Below the pieces are notes generated by a model that saw only the letters and a program-made list of their open reading frames with translations, was not told the origin of the DNA and did no database searches. A DNA stretch of 64,000 nucleotides, from the NCBI RefSeq assembly GCF_013377885.1, contig NZ_JABKAU010000010.1:62001-126000 (forward strand), given 5' to 3'. This DNA comes from Hymenobacter lapidiphilus. Lineage in GTDB: Bacteria; Bacteroidota; Bacteroidia; Cytophagales; Hymenobacteraceae. Below, in pieces: positions 1-6,954 of the stretch; the stretch's first letter is position 1, and every line of letters begins with the position of its first letter. The translations under genes and the position numbers were made by a program.

Positions 1-613
1 AAGCAGGAATCCAAGGAGCCTGCATGCGCATGGTACGGATATGAGCTGCGTGACGAGCTTCTACCGAGTGAATCTGGAGGGCAACCTGGAGCAAACTGGT
101 CGTACCGGCCATTTTGCCTAACAAGTTACCAGCCTGACCTTTGTAGGCCCGTACACCGGTGTCTTCCAATGCCTGGGCTACTACCAACTGAGTAGGATAG
201 TCGGCTGGGAAAGCCGAAGTCTTAAATTTTACGTTCGTCACGGGCGTGCCGTTCAGCGCTCTGATGGTATCAGACAGCAGCTTAACGTGAGCAGTTTCGT
301 GCTTCAGGATAGTAGCAATGGCTCCGGCGGCGACACCAGCGGGTACTCTGCCGGCGGCAGTCATCTTCTTGTAGTAATCCTCTTCCAACAGCTCCAGGGT
401 CAGGGCGTAGTTGAGGACTTCAACAACACTGGGAGTCGTCGTCTGGCCATAGGCCTTCGAAAACAGCGAGGATACGAAAACTGGGGCGGCGGCCAAGGCA
501 CCCATTTTGGCAGTGTTGCCAAGGCTTTTGAATACTGCCCGACGGGAGTCGAAGCGGCCCAGTACGTCGGCGTCTACTTCCGACAGTTGCTCAATTATGC
601 GAAGTATGTTCAT
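1..613 (-). CDS. Ferritin-like domain protein, exported (3' end outside window)
   Basis: The first 204 codons are visible and the reading frame runs off the left edge. The N-terminus has a Tat-like motif (SRRAVFKSLG, about residues 23-32) and a hydrophobic stretch ending near AYGQ, so export is likely. The mature part has the helical ferritin-like pattern with carboxylate/His pairs: an EVLNYALTLELLEEDYY helix, KHETAH, and SVEARHAAH. This matches the ferritin_2 type of domain, which may bind a di-metal site; the actual substrate is unknown. The ATG at 613 lies 29 bases after the stop of the upstream ferritin-like gene on the same strand, so the two are probably co-transcribed. There is no lipobox, unlike its neighbour. 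Confidence 0.8.
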   Translation of the reverse strand, partial: MNILRIIEQLSEVDADVLGRFDSRRAVFKSLGNTAKMGALAAAPVFVSSLFSKAYGQTTTPSVVEVLNYALTLELLEEDYYKKMTAAGRVPAGVAAGAIATILKHETAHVKLLSDTIRALNGTPVTNVKFKTSAFPADYPTQLVVAQALEDTGVRAYKGQAGNLLGKMAGTTSLLQVALQIHSVEARHAAHIRTMRMQAPWIPA

Positions 614-642
614 GATGATGGCTCGTTAAAAGGAAGGAGGAA

Positions 643-1365
643 TTACTTACCGACTCTCGAAGCGTCGAGCTTCTCTTTGATGAAGCTCTGAGCCGCCGTT
701 ACCACATCGACCGGCTCCATGGCCTTGTCGAGGCCGTTGGCGTCGATGATGCTGTCATCAGCAAACGAGCCGGGGGAAATCAGGTCGCGCACATAAGCGG
801 CGTGACGGGCTTCTACCGATACAATCTGTCCGGCAATTACCAAGTAAGCCGGCGTCTTCAGGTATTTACCTGCACCATTATAAGCGGCTACTCCCAAATC
901 CTCGAACGTTTTGGCGGTAGCCAATACCGAAGCACGCTTCGTGAAGTCGATGGACGTGAAGATAGGCGTCAGGCCGGGGATGATCTGGCCTGGCGCGTCG
1001 CGATTGATAGCCGCCTTGAAGAAGTCGCGGTGAATAGCTTCATGTGCGGCTACCTGGTTGAAGTAGTCCTTTTCCAGAGTCGAGAAGTCGGCGGCGGGCG
1101 TGGCCTTTACCTGGGCATAGAAAGCAGCTTCGAGCTGCTCCAGAGCGTATGCGTAGTTGAGCACGCCTACATCACCCGAACCCAAATTCACGGTGCCGTT
1201 GGGCGTAACGATTTCGTTATCGTCGTCGTCACAGCCCGAAAGCAGCAGAGCAGTAGCTCCGGCCGTAGCTCCGGCGTACATGAAGAACGAGCGGCGCTTG
1301 ATAGGCGTGTACAGCGGCTTGGCGAATTCCGCCTCTTCGCTGGCATTTTGCTTGATGTTGGACAT
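643..1365 (-). CDS. Ferritin-like domain protein, Tat-type lipoprotein
   Basis: This 240-residue protein starts with a polar leader carrying KRRSFF (Arg 24-25), then a hydrophobic core and the lipobox LLSGC (Cys45), so it looks like a lipoprotein exported by Tat or Sec. A run of acidic residues follows the Cys. The rest is helical with ferritin-like metal-ligand patterns: GVLNYAYALEQLEAAFYAQV, AAHEAIHRDFF and VSVEARHAAY, close to those of the downstream gene. Both belong to the ferritin_2 family that is common as tandem pairs in Bacteroidota. It is the first gene of the pair, with 29 bases between the two. Whether it stores metal, acts as an oxygenase or handles peroxide cannot be told from sequence. 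Confidence 0.85.
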   Translation of the reverse strand: MSNIKQNASEEAEFAKPLYTPIKRRSFFMYAGATAGATALLLSGCDDDDNEIVTPNGTVNLGSGDVGVLNYAYALEQLEAAFYAQVKATPAADFSTLEKDYFNQVAAHEAIHRDFFKAAINRDAPGQIIPGLTPIFTSIDFTKRASVLATAKTFEDLGVAAYNGAGKYLKTPAYLVIAGQIVSVEARHAAYVRDLISPGSFADDSIIDANGLDKAMEPVDVVTAAQSFIKEKLDASRVGK

Positions 1366-1853
1366 TAGAGAAATAGTTTGGGTGAAAAAAAGGCAAGTTG
1401 AATCTGCACGCCCTGGGGCAGAGAATTACAAGTCAGGAACTTCTGCCGAAAAGAGCGGTGGAGTAGTTGCTGGGTAGAGTTACGACTGCAACTCAGCAGT
1501 GGATTGAGAATAACCGAAATTTTGTAACATATTATATGTAATGTGCTGATAGATAGAATATGCCTTTTTCAATGCAAGGGGTATTTTTCAATAGAATGCC
1601 TCAATGAAAGGCGTCTGATAATCAGTTTAGTATGGTGAGAAATTGCTGGTATTGAATTTGTGCGCGACTATAATAGTGGGTTGCGGATTTTGTGCTACTC
1701 CATTATGGAGTGCGAACGGCTACGCATCCAAATTGTTCTGGCCCAACCCTATTGGTAACCCTAAGATCAGTCCGGTAGCCGGGCGTTGGTAGGCTCAGTA
1801 GCCCCAAAGCAGTTTTTCGTAGCTTTGAAACCCACCCGCTGAAGTTGGGCATC
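1366..1853. other. Intergenic region between divergent ferritin-like and BatD genes
   Basis: This 488-base gap separates the divergent ferritin-like operon and batD. Its middle (about 1500-1700) is distinctly more AT-rich than the neighbouring genes. A 13-base perfect palindrome, ACATATTATATGT, lies at 1527-1539 and could be an operator. A BatD promoter -7 box is at 1820-1827. No convincing TAnnTTTG box was found for the minus-strand operon. Small open frames here have no recognisable content. Confidence 0.5.
1820..1827 (+). promoter_or_regulatory. Bacteroidota -7 promoter box for batD
   Basis: TAGCTTTG fits the TAnnTTTG consensus and lies 26 bases before the ATG at 1854. No clear -33 TTTG was found at the usual spacing. 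Confidence 0.55.
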
Positions 1854-3332
1854 ATGCGTTTAGTTCTGGTTGTGTTTTGCTGGATGCTGCTGCTGCCCTC
1901 TTTTGGTGCCCATGCGCAGCCAACGGTACCAGCCGGCACGGCCGATATTGAATTGGGGCCGGGTGCTTTTCCGCTCAATGAGTATTACACCATCAGCTTC
2001 CGGCTGCGCGGTGCTCCTTTGGAACGCTACTCCGCCTTTCCCGATCTGGAGGGCTTCAAGAAAAGCGGCAAATCGAGCACCACTACCACGCGCATCGTGG
2101 GCGGTCAGAGCTTTACGGAGCTGACCATTACGCAGCGCTACGCCGCTTTTGCCGAAGGTGAGTACGAAGTCAAGCCCTTCAGCATGAAGGTGAACGGGCT
2201 GAGTCTGGAATCGGTGGGGGCCAAGCTGATAGTAGGCCCCCAGCAGACCAGCGCCCCGCCCGTGCCCGGCGGCACGGCCCCGCTACAGGGTCTGGGGCTG
2301 CTCGATCAACTGTTTGGCAAGCCCAGGCCGCAGGACTATACCGAGCCGCGCGACCAGGCTTTTCTGACCCTCACCCCCGATAAAGAGCGGGTTTTTGTAG
2401 GAGAGGGTCTGCATGTGGCTTTGTATTTCTACCTGCGCCCCGAAGACCAGGCCGTACTCGATTTCTACGATTTTGCGGGCCAGCTGCCAGGTATTATCCG
2501 GCAGCTACGCCAGCGCACGGTGTGGGAGGAAAGCTTCGACGAGCAGGAGGTGGTGCCCGAAAGCGTGACGGTAGGTGGCCAGCCGTTTCTGCGCTACCGC
2601 CTCTGGGAAGCCGCGCTGTATCCGCTTAACGCTGCTCCGCTCGCGTTTCCGGCCGTCGAGTTGAAAATGCGCAAGTACAAGGTGGCCAAAAAGCCCGCCG
2701 AAGGCCTCGACAACCGACTCGAAGGTTACAAAACCTACCGCTCGACCCCGCTAACGGTGCCCGTGGTGCCGTTGCCGCCCCACCCCCTGCGCGACCAGGT
2801 GCCGGTGGGCAACTACGAGCTGAAAGAGTTTCTCGACCGCACCACGTTTCGTACCGGCCGGACGTTTGCCTACACGTTTGCGCTCGAAGGCGAGGGCAAC
2901 CTGGCTACCGCGAACCTGCCTGCTCCCGTGGCCCCCGTTGGCCTGGAGCTTTACGGACCTGAAGTGCAGCAGACGCTGACCCGCCAGAACGGTCGGGTAG
3001 GAGGGCGCAAGAGCTTCCGCTTCCGGCTGGTAGCCCGTCAACCCGGTCTGGTTCGCCTCGATACGCTGTTCCAGCTCATCGTTTTCAATCCTGCCACGGC
3101 CCGCTACGATACGCTGCGCCCAAAGCTGGGACCCGTAGTGACTGGGGCCGAGCGCACCGAAAACACCCTGCGCGCTGTGCCCACCGACCCGTTTTACCGT
3201 CAGGCCCTGGCCGCCGCCGATACGACGCCCCAGCCCCGGAGTATCTATCGCGACGTACGCCGCTACGCCAACCTATTTCTTGGTGTACTAGTAATTTTCG
3301 CCCTCTGGGGCTGGTGGCAGGCGCGGCAGTGA
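1854..3332 (+). CDS. batD: BatD-family protein
   Basis: The product is 492 residues, with a signal peptide (MRLVLVVFCWMLLLPSFGAHAQ) and one C-terminal membrane helix (LFLGVLVIFALWGWWQ) close to the end. Between them are several beta-rich modules typical of BatD (PF13584), including ELGPGAFPLNEYYTISF and a second module near residue 320. BatD is an envelope protein of Bat (Bacteroides aerotolerance) loci, where it is usually encoded with MoxR and von Willebrand A proteins; none of those is next to it here. A TTG at 1845 is in frame, but ATG 1854 gives the better signal peptide. The biochemical role of BatD is not established. Confidence 0.85.
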   Translation: MRLVLVVFCWMLLLPSFGAHAQPTVPAGTADIELGPGAFPLNEYYTISFRLRGAPLERYSAFPDLEGFKKSGKSSTTTTRIVGGQSFTELTITQRYAAFAEGEYEVKPFSMKVNGLSLESVGAKLIVGPQQTSAPPVPGGTAPLQGLGLLDQLFGKPRPQDYTEPRDQAFLTLTPDKERVFVGEGLHVALYFYLRPEDQAVLDFYDFAGQLPGIIRQLRQRTVWEESFDEQEVVPESVTVGGQPFLRYRLWEAALYPLNAAPLAFPAVELKMRKYKVAKKPAEGLDNRLEGYKTYRSTPLTVPVVPLPPHPLRDQVPVGNYELKEFLDRTTFRTGRTFAYTFALEGEGNLATANLPAPVAPVGLELYGPEVQQTLTRQNGRVGGRKSFRFRLVARQPGLVRLDTLFQLIVFNPATARYDTLRPKLGPVVTGAERTENTLRAVPTDPFYRQALAAADTTPQPRSIYRDVRRYANLFLGVLVIFALWGWWQARQ

Positions 3333-3348
3333 GTAGGTGCAGGCGTCG

Positions 3349-3436
3349 GTCATTCTGAGTTCACGAAGGAGCTAGCTAGGGTTGAACAAGAAGCTTCGGT
3401 TAGAGGTAATAGGGTCTTCCGCAAGCTCAGAATGAC
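3349..3436. repeat. Dispersed palindromic repeat, copy 1
   Basis: Terminal inverted repeats GTCATTCTGAG (3349-3359) and CTCAGAATGAC (3426-3436) bound an 88-base element between batD and aroC. The same termini, with T/C variation, occur in five other gaps of this window. Confidence 0.7.
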
Positions 3437-3441
3437 AATCG

Positions 3442-3449
3442 TACTTTTG
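3442..3449 (+). promoter_or_regulatory. -7 promoter box for aroC
   Basis: TACTTTTG fits TAnnTTTG and lies 34 bases before the aroC ATG, directly after repeat copy 1. Confidence 0.55.
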
Positions 3450-3483
3450 TCCTCCAAGTCACTCATCCATTACCTCACCACCT

Positions 3484-4563
3484 ATGAACACTTTCGGCAC
3501 CCTGTTTCGCATTACCACGTTTGGCGAGTCGCACGGGCCGGGAATTGGGGTGGTAATTGACGGTTGCCCGGCGGGGCTGGCGGTAGAGGATGCCCAGATC
3601 CAGGCGGCGCTGGACCGGCGCCGGCCGGGACAGTCGGACCTGACGACGCCCCGCGCCGAGGCCGACCGGGTGGAGGTGCAGTCGGGCATTTTCCGGGGCC
3701 AGACCACCGGTACGCCCATTAGCCTCTACATCCGCAACCAGGACCAGCACAGCCACGACTACTCCCACATCGAGCATGCCTACCGCCCCTCGCACGCCGA
3801 CTACACCTACGACCAGAAGTACGGCCGGCGCGACTTCCGGGGCGGCGGCCGCAGCTCGGCCCGCGAAACGGCCGCCCGCGTAGCCGCTGGCGCTGTGGCT
3901 CAGCAGCTGCTCAACCAGCACAACATCAAAGTGAACAGCTACGTGTCGCAGGTGGGGGCGGTAGCCGTTCCGGTGGGCTACGAACAGTTGGATCTGGGCC
4001 TGATTGACACCAACCTCGTGCGCTGCCCGCACCCCGAAACAGCCGAGCGTATGGCCGCCCTCATCCGCCAGACGCGCGACCGGCACGACACGGTGGGCGG
4101 TCTGGTAACGGGCGTGGTGCAGGGCCTGCCCGCCGGCCTCGGCGAGCCGGTGTTTGATAAGCTGCATGCTGAGCTCGGTCGGGCCATGTTGGGCATCAAC
4201 GCCGTGAAAGGGTTCGAATACGGCTCGGGCTTTGCCGGTACGCTGCTGTTTGGCTCCGAACACAACGACTCCTTCTATACGGATGAAGCCACCGGGCGCG
4301 TGCGCACCCGCACCAACCATTCGGGCGGCATCCAAGGCGGTATCAGCAACGGCCAAGACGTGTACTTCCGGGTCGCCTTCAAACCTGTGGCCACCATTCT
4401 GCAGCCTCAGGCCACCATCAACGACCAGGGCGAGGCCGTAAAGCTGGCGGGCCGGGGCCGCCACGACCCCTGCGTGCTACCCCGCGCCGTGCCCATCGTG
4501 GATGCCATGACCAGCCTCGTGCTAGCCGATATGCTGTTGCGGGCCCGGGCCAACAAGGTTTAA
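3484..4563 (+). CDS. aroC: Chorismate synthase
   Basis: This 359-residue protein makes chorismate from 5-enolpyruvylshikimate 3-phosphate, the last step of the shikimate pathway, in the cytoplasm with reduced FMN. All family signatures are visible: [15 protein letters not shown] near the N-terminus, [12 protein letters not shown], the long [20 protein letters not shown] block, [13 protein letters not shown], and [18 protein letters not shown] near the C-terminus. Length and start are normal for the family. Its stop codon overlaps the stop codon of the convergent membrane protein gene. No other aromatic-pathway gene is adjacent. Confidence 0.97.
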   Translation: MNTFGTLFRITTFGESHGPGIGVVIDGCPAGLAVEDAQIQAALDRRRPGQSDLTTPRAEADRVEVQSGIFRGQTTGTPISLYIRNQDQHSHDYSHIEHAYRPSHADYTYDQKYGRRDFRGGGRSSARETAARVAAGAVAQQLLNQHNIKVNSYVSQVGAVAVPVGYEQLDLGLIDTNLVRCPHPETAERMAALIRQTRDRHDTVGGLVTGVVQGLPAGLGEPVFDKLHAELGRAMLGINAVKGFEYGSGFAGTLLFGSEHNDSFYTDEATGRVRTRTNHSGGIQGGISNGQDVYFRVAFKPVATILQPQATINDQGEAVKLAGRGRHDPCVLPRAVPIVDAMTSLVLADMLLRARANKV

Positions 4564-5918
4564 AGCGCATCGGCCACCGGGCCGGGCAGTACCCAGGGGG
4601 AAGGTGCCAGGGTACGGCGTACACTCAGCAAATTCAGCGTAGGGCTGACGAGTGGTCGGGGTGGGTGGCCGTTCAAGCTCACGCTCGAATGGCAATAAAT
4701 GGCTACCGGTGGCTGGCCCCGGCGGCGGAAATCCTGGCTCAGAAGCTGCGCAAATTGGAGCAGCAGGTCGGGGCTGGCCTTGAGCTTGTTGGCCTGGTTG
4801 GACGTAAGGTAGTTCTGTGGGTGCACCCACTCTTCGCGCCCGTCGGGCAGCACTACCTGAAACATGGCCGTACCGGTTTTGCTGCGTAGCATCAGGTGCC
4901 AGCTGAAACGGTGGCCTTCCTCGGTCCAGTGCACATCGGCGGGGTAGAGGTAGTGGCGCAACGGTACCAGCAGCTGCACTAGTCCAAACAGGCCTAGCCC
5001 CGCCAGCACCCAGCGGGCCCTTGGGGGCACAACGGCAGGAGCCGCGGAGGCTGCCTCGGCGGGTAGCGGCACTCGCGCCCGGAACCAGCGGCCCACGAAG
5101 CCCGGCAGCCGGCGCGGAAAATCGGGGGCGAAAAACAGGGTGGTTAATAGGATGGAAAACCACGGGAAAGTGCCCAGCCCGAATACCACCACGTTGGTGA
5201 GGTGGAACAGCACAGCCACCCCAAAAGCCCAGGGCCGACTGCGCCGCCACAGCAACAGCGGCACAACCAAGGCATCAAACGCAATGCCGCCATAGCTCAG
5301 CACCCAGGCCGCGGCAGAGTGGCTCAGCAGCGGGCCGATGAGCGGGTAGTTCGCCTTGGCTGCCAGCCACACCGTGAGGGGCCGGGCCGCCAGCCAGTCG
5401 GGATTAAGCTTGGCCAGGGCGGCCAACGCGTACACCAGCCCCATCTGAAACAGCAGCACCAACCGCGTCCAGGCTGGAGTGGTGGCGGCTCGGGCCACGC
5501 GGCCGGCGCGCACATCGGCCGAGGCAGCGCGGTGGGCGGGTAGCACCAACAGCACGGCCGCTACCAGCGCATACAGGTAGAAATGATTGATGTACTCGGT
5601 TTCTTCGAGCAGCAGCAGGGTTCCATAGCCCAGGCTTAGCAGGGCGGCAGCCACGCGGTAGTGCCAGCCAGCGGCCACAGCAAACCCGGCGGCTACCACC
5701 AGCCCGTAGAGCGCGTAAATGCCGGCCGGTGGCGGGTGCGGCAACCACTCCCAGCCCAGGTAGCGAAAGTGAAACTGTGGCTCGGTGTAGTTGCGCACGC
5801 GCCCCAGCAGAATGGCCCCGCCGTGCTCCAGCGCCAGCAGAAAGCCCGCACCCAGCCGGAAATATACCAGCCAGGCAATATCAACAGGGCGAAACAAAGC
5901 GGCAGTCAGGCGGCGCAT
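4560..5918 (-). CDS. HTTM / vitamin-K-dependent gamma-carboxylase-like membrane protein
   Basis: The 452-residue product has many membrane helices in its first 340 residues and a soluble C-terminal part. It resembles the HTTM/VKGC family through [12 protein letters not shown], the helix ending [15 protein letters not shown], and [16 protein letters not shown], which match the conserved loops of gamma-carboxylases. The Lys in AKLNPDW is in the area where family members carry a conserved Lys. Bacterial members are of unknown substrate, so carboxylase activity is only a possibility. ATG 5918 (MRRLTAALF) is preferred over the in-frame GTG at 5960. The gene converges on aroC and its stop overlaps the aroC stop. 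Confidence 0.8.
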   Translation of the reverse strand: MRRLTAALFRPVDIAWLVYFRLGAGFLLALEHGGAILLGRVRNYTEPQFHFRYLGWEWLPHPPPAGIYALYGLVVAAGFAVAAGWHYRVAAALLSLGYGTLLLLEETEYINHFYLYALVAAVLLVLPAHRAASADVRAGRVARAATTPAWTRLVLLFQMGLVYALAALAKLNPDWLAARPLTVWLAAKANYPLIGPLLSHSAAAWVLSYGGIAFDALVVPLLLWRRSRPWAFGVAVLFHLTNVVVFGLGTFPWFSILLTTLFFAPDFPRRLPGFVGRWFRARVPLPAEAASAAPAVVPPRARWVLAGLGLFGLVQLLVPLRHYLYPADVHWTEEGHRFSWHLMLRSKTGTAMFQVVLPDGREEWVHPQNYLTSNQANKLKASPDLLLQFAQLLSQDFRRRGQPPVAIYCHSSVSLNGHPPRPLVSPTLNLLSVRRTLAPSPWVLPGPVADAL

Positions 5919-5998
5919 AGATAGAGGCTTTCGGCGGCAAGCTACAAGCGGACGCTGCACATCAGCCTGCCGCTTATGACTTGAAGCTGCAAAGAAGC

Positions 5999-6006
5999 TA
6001 CCTTTG
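5999..6006 (+). promoter_or_regulatory. -7 promoter box for the Nfu gene
   Basis: TACCTTTG fits TAnnTTTG. A TTG at 5981-5983 is 15 bases upstream, shorter than usual. The box favours a transcript that covers the ATG at 6096. Confidence 0.55.
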
Positions 6007-6095
6007 TAACTATTGCTGCCTCGTGCAGTTTTATGGTACTGAGGCCGACCAGAACGGCCCGATTTTCTCTCCGCTTGTCTCCAAGTCTTTCAAAC

Positions 6096-6725
6096 ATGGC
6101 TGAACAACTCACTGCCCCTGCTGGCCCGGTATCGATATACGCCGAGGCTTCGCCCAACCCTGAATCCATGAAATTCGTGCTCAATGCCCAGCTTTTGGCT
6201 GATGGCGTGAGCGTGGACTACCCCAACCTGGAAGCCGCCGTTAATTCGCCGTTGGCTCAGGAACTGTTCAATTTCGATTATGTGGGCCGCGTGTTCATCG
6301 CCCAGAACTTCGTTACCATCACCAAGAGCACCGACCACCAGTGGGCTCAGCTGATTCCGGAGCTGCGCACCTTCCTCAAGTCGTACATCGAGGCCAGCGG
6401 CCCCATTTTCACCGTAGACCCTGCCGCGGAGCAGAAGGCTGCCCAGCAGGCGGCCGCCACGCCCGCCGATGCTTCGGAAGCCGACCAGGCCACCAGCCAG
6501 AAAATCATCGACTTGCTTGATAACTACGTGCGCCCCGCCGTGGAGCAGGACGGTGGTAACATCACGTTCAAAAGCTTCAACGACGGCATTGTAACCGTGA
6601 ACCTGCAGGGCTCGTGCTCCGGCTGCCCCTCGGCCACCGTTACGCTTAAGTCGGGCATCGAAAACCTGCTCAAGCGCATGGTTCCCGAGGTGCAAAGCGT
6701 GGTAGCCGAAGGCATCACCGTTTAG
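6096..6725 (+). CDS. NifU/Nfu family iron-sulfur scaffold protein
   Basis: The 209-residue product has an N-terminal Nfu_N-like domain (about residues 15-105, with EASPNPESMKFVLN) and a C-terminal NifU domain (about 130-205, with DNYVRPAVEQDGGNI). The Fe-S ligands are in GSCSGCPSATVTLKSG (Cys174 and Cys177). Nfu proteins carry 4Fe-4S clusters and deliver them to client enzymes in the cytoplasm. An Ala/Gln-rich linker joins the domains. ATG 6096 (MAEQLT) is chosen, since the upstream extension is unlike the family. No other Fe-S assembly gene is adjacent. Confidence 0.92.
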   Translation: MAEQLTAPAGPVSIYAEASPNPESMKFVLNAQLLADGVSVDYPNLEAAVNSPLAQELFNFDYVGRVFIAQNFVTITKSTDHQWAQLIPELRTFLKSYIEASGPIFTVDPAAEQKAAQQAAATPADASEADQATSQKIIDLLDNYVRPAVEQDGGNITFKSFNDGIVTVNLQGSCSGCPSATVTLKSGIENLLKRMVPEVQSVVAEGITV

Positions 6726-6775
6726 ATCCAACTGGTGCAGATGCCGCGTATGCAGGCGTCTGTTCATATAAAGTA

Positions 6776-6805
6776 AAAGAGCCCGGCCAATTGGTCGGGC
6801 TCTTT
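6776..6805. terminator. Hairpin terminator 1 of a pair
   Basis: A 30-base near-perfect palindrome, starting AAAGAGCCCGGCC and ending GGGCTCTTT, with T-runs on both strands. It lies after the Nfu gene in the convergent gap before secDF. Confidence 0.85.
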
Positions 6806-6880
6806 CTGTTTCAGGAAAAAGCGGGTTAGTGCAACGGCTTAATATATAGCTTCGGCAGCACGCTACTACCCAGCAAAGCA

Positions 6881-6910
6881 AAAGAGCCCGACCAGTTGGC
6901 CGGGCTCTTT
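6881..6910. terminator. Hairpin terminator 2 of a pair
   Basis: A second 30-base palindrome that differs from the reverse complement of the one at 6776 at a single base. It lies 44 bases after the secDF stop on the minus strand and is placed to end secDF transcription. Confidence 0.85.
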
Positions 6911-6954
6911 CTGTTTAGAAGCAAACAGAACGAAGCTGCAACAGGGGTGCTTGA

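Noticed and set aside
1703..1978. 91-codon frame overlapping the batD start
   Set aside because: It is antisense to the batD signal peptide region and has no features.
3475..4464. Open frame of 329 codons antisense to aroC
   Set aside because: Lies within a strongly conserved chorismate synthase gene and has no family features.
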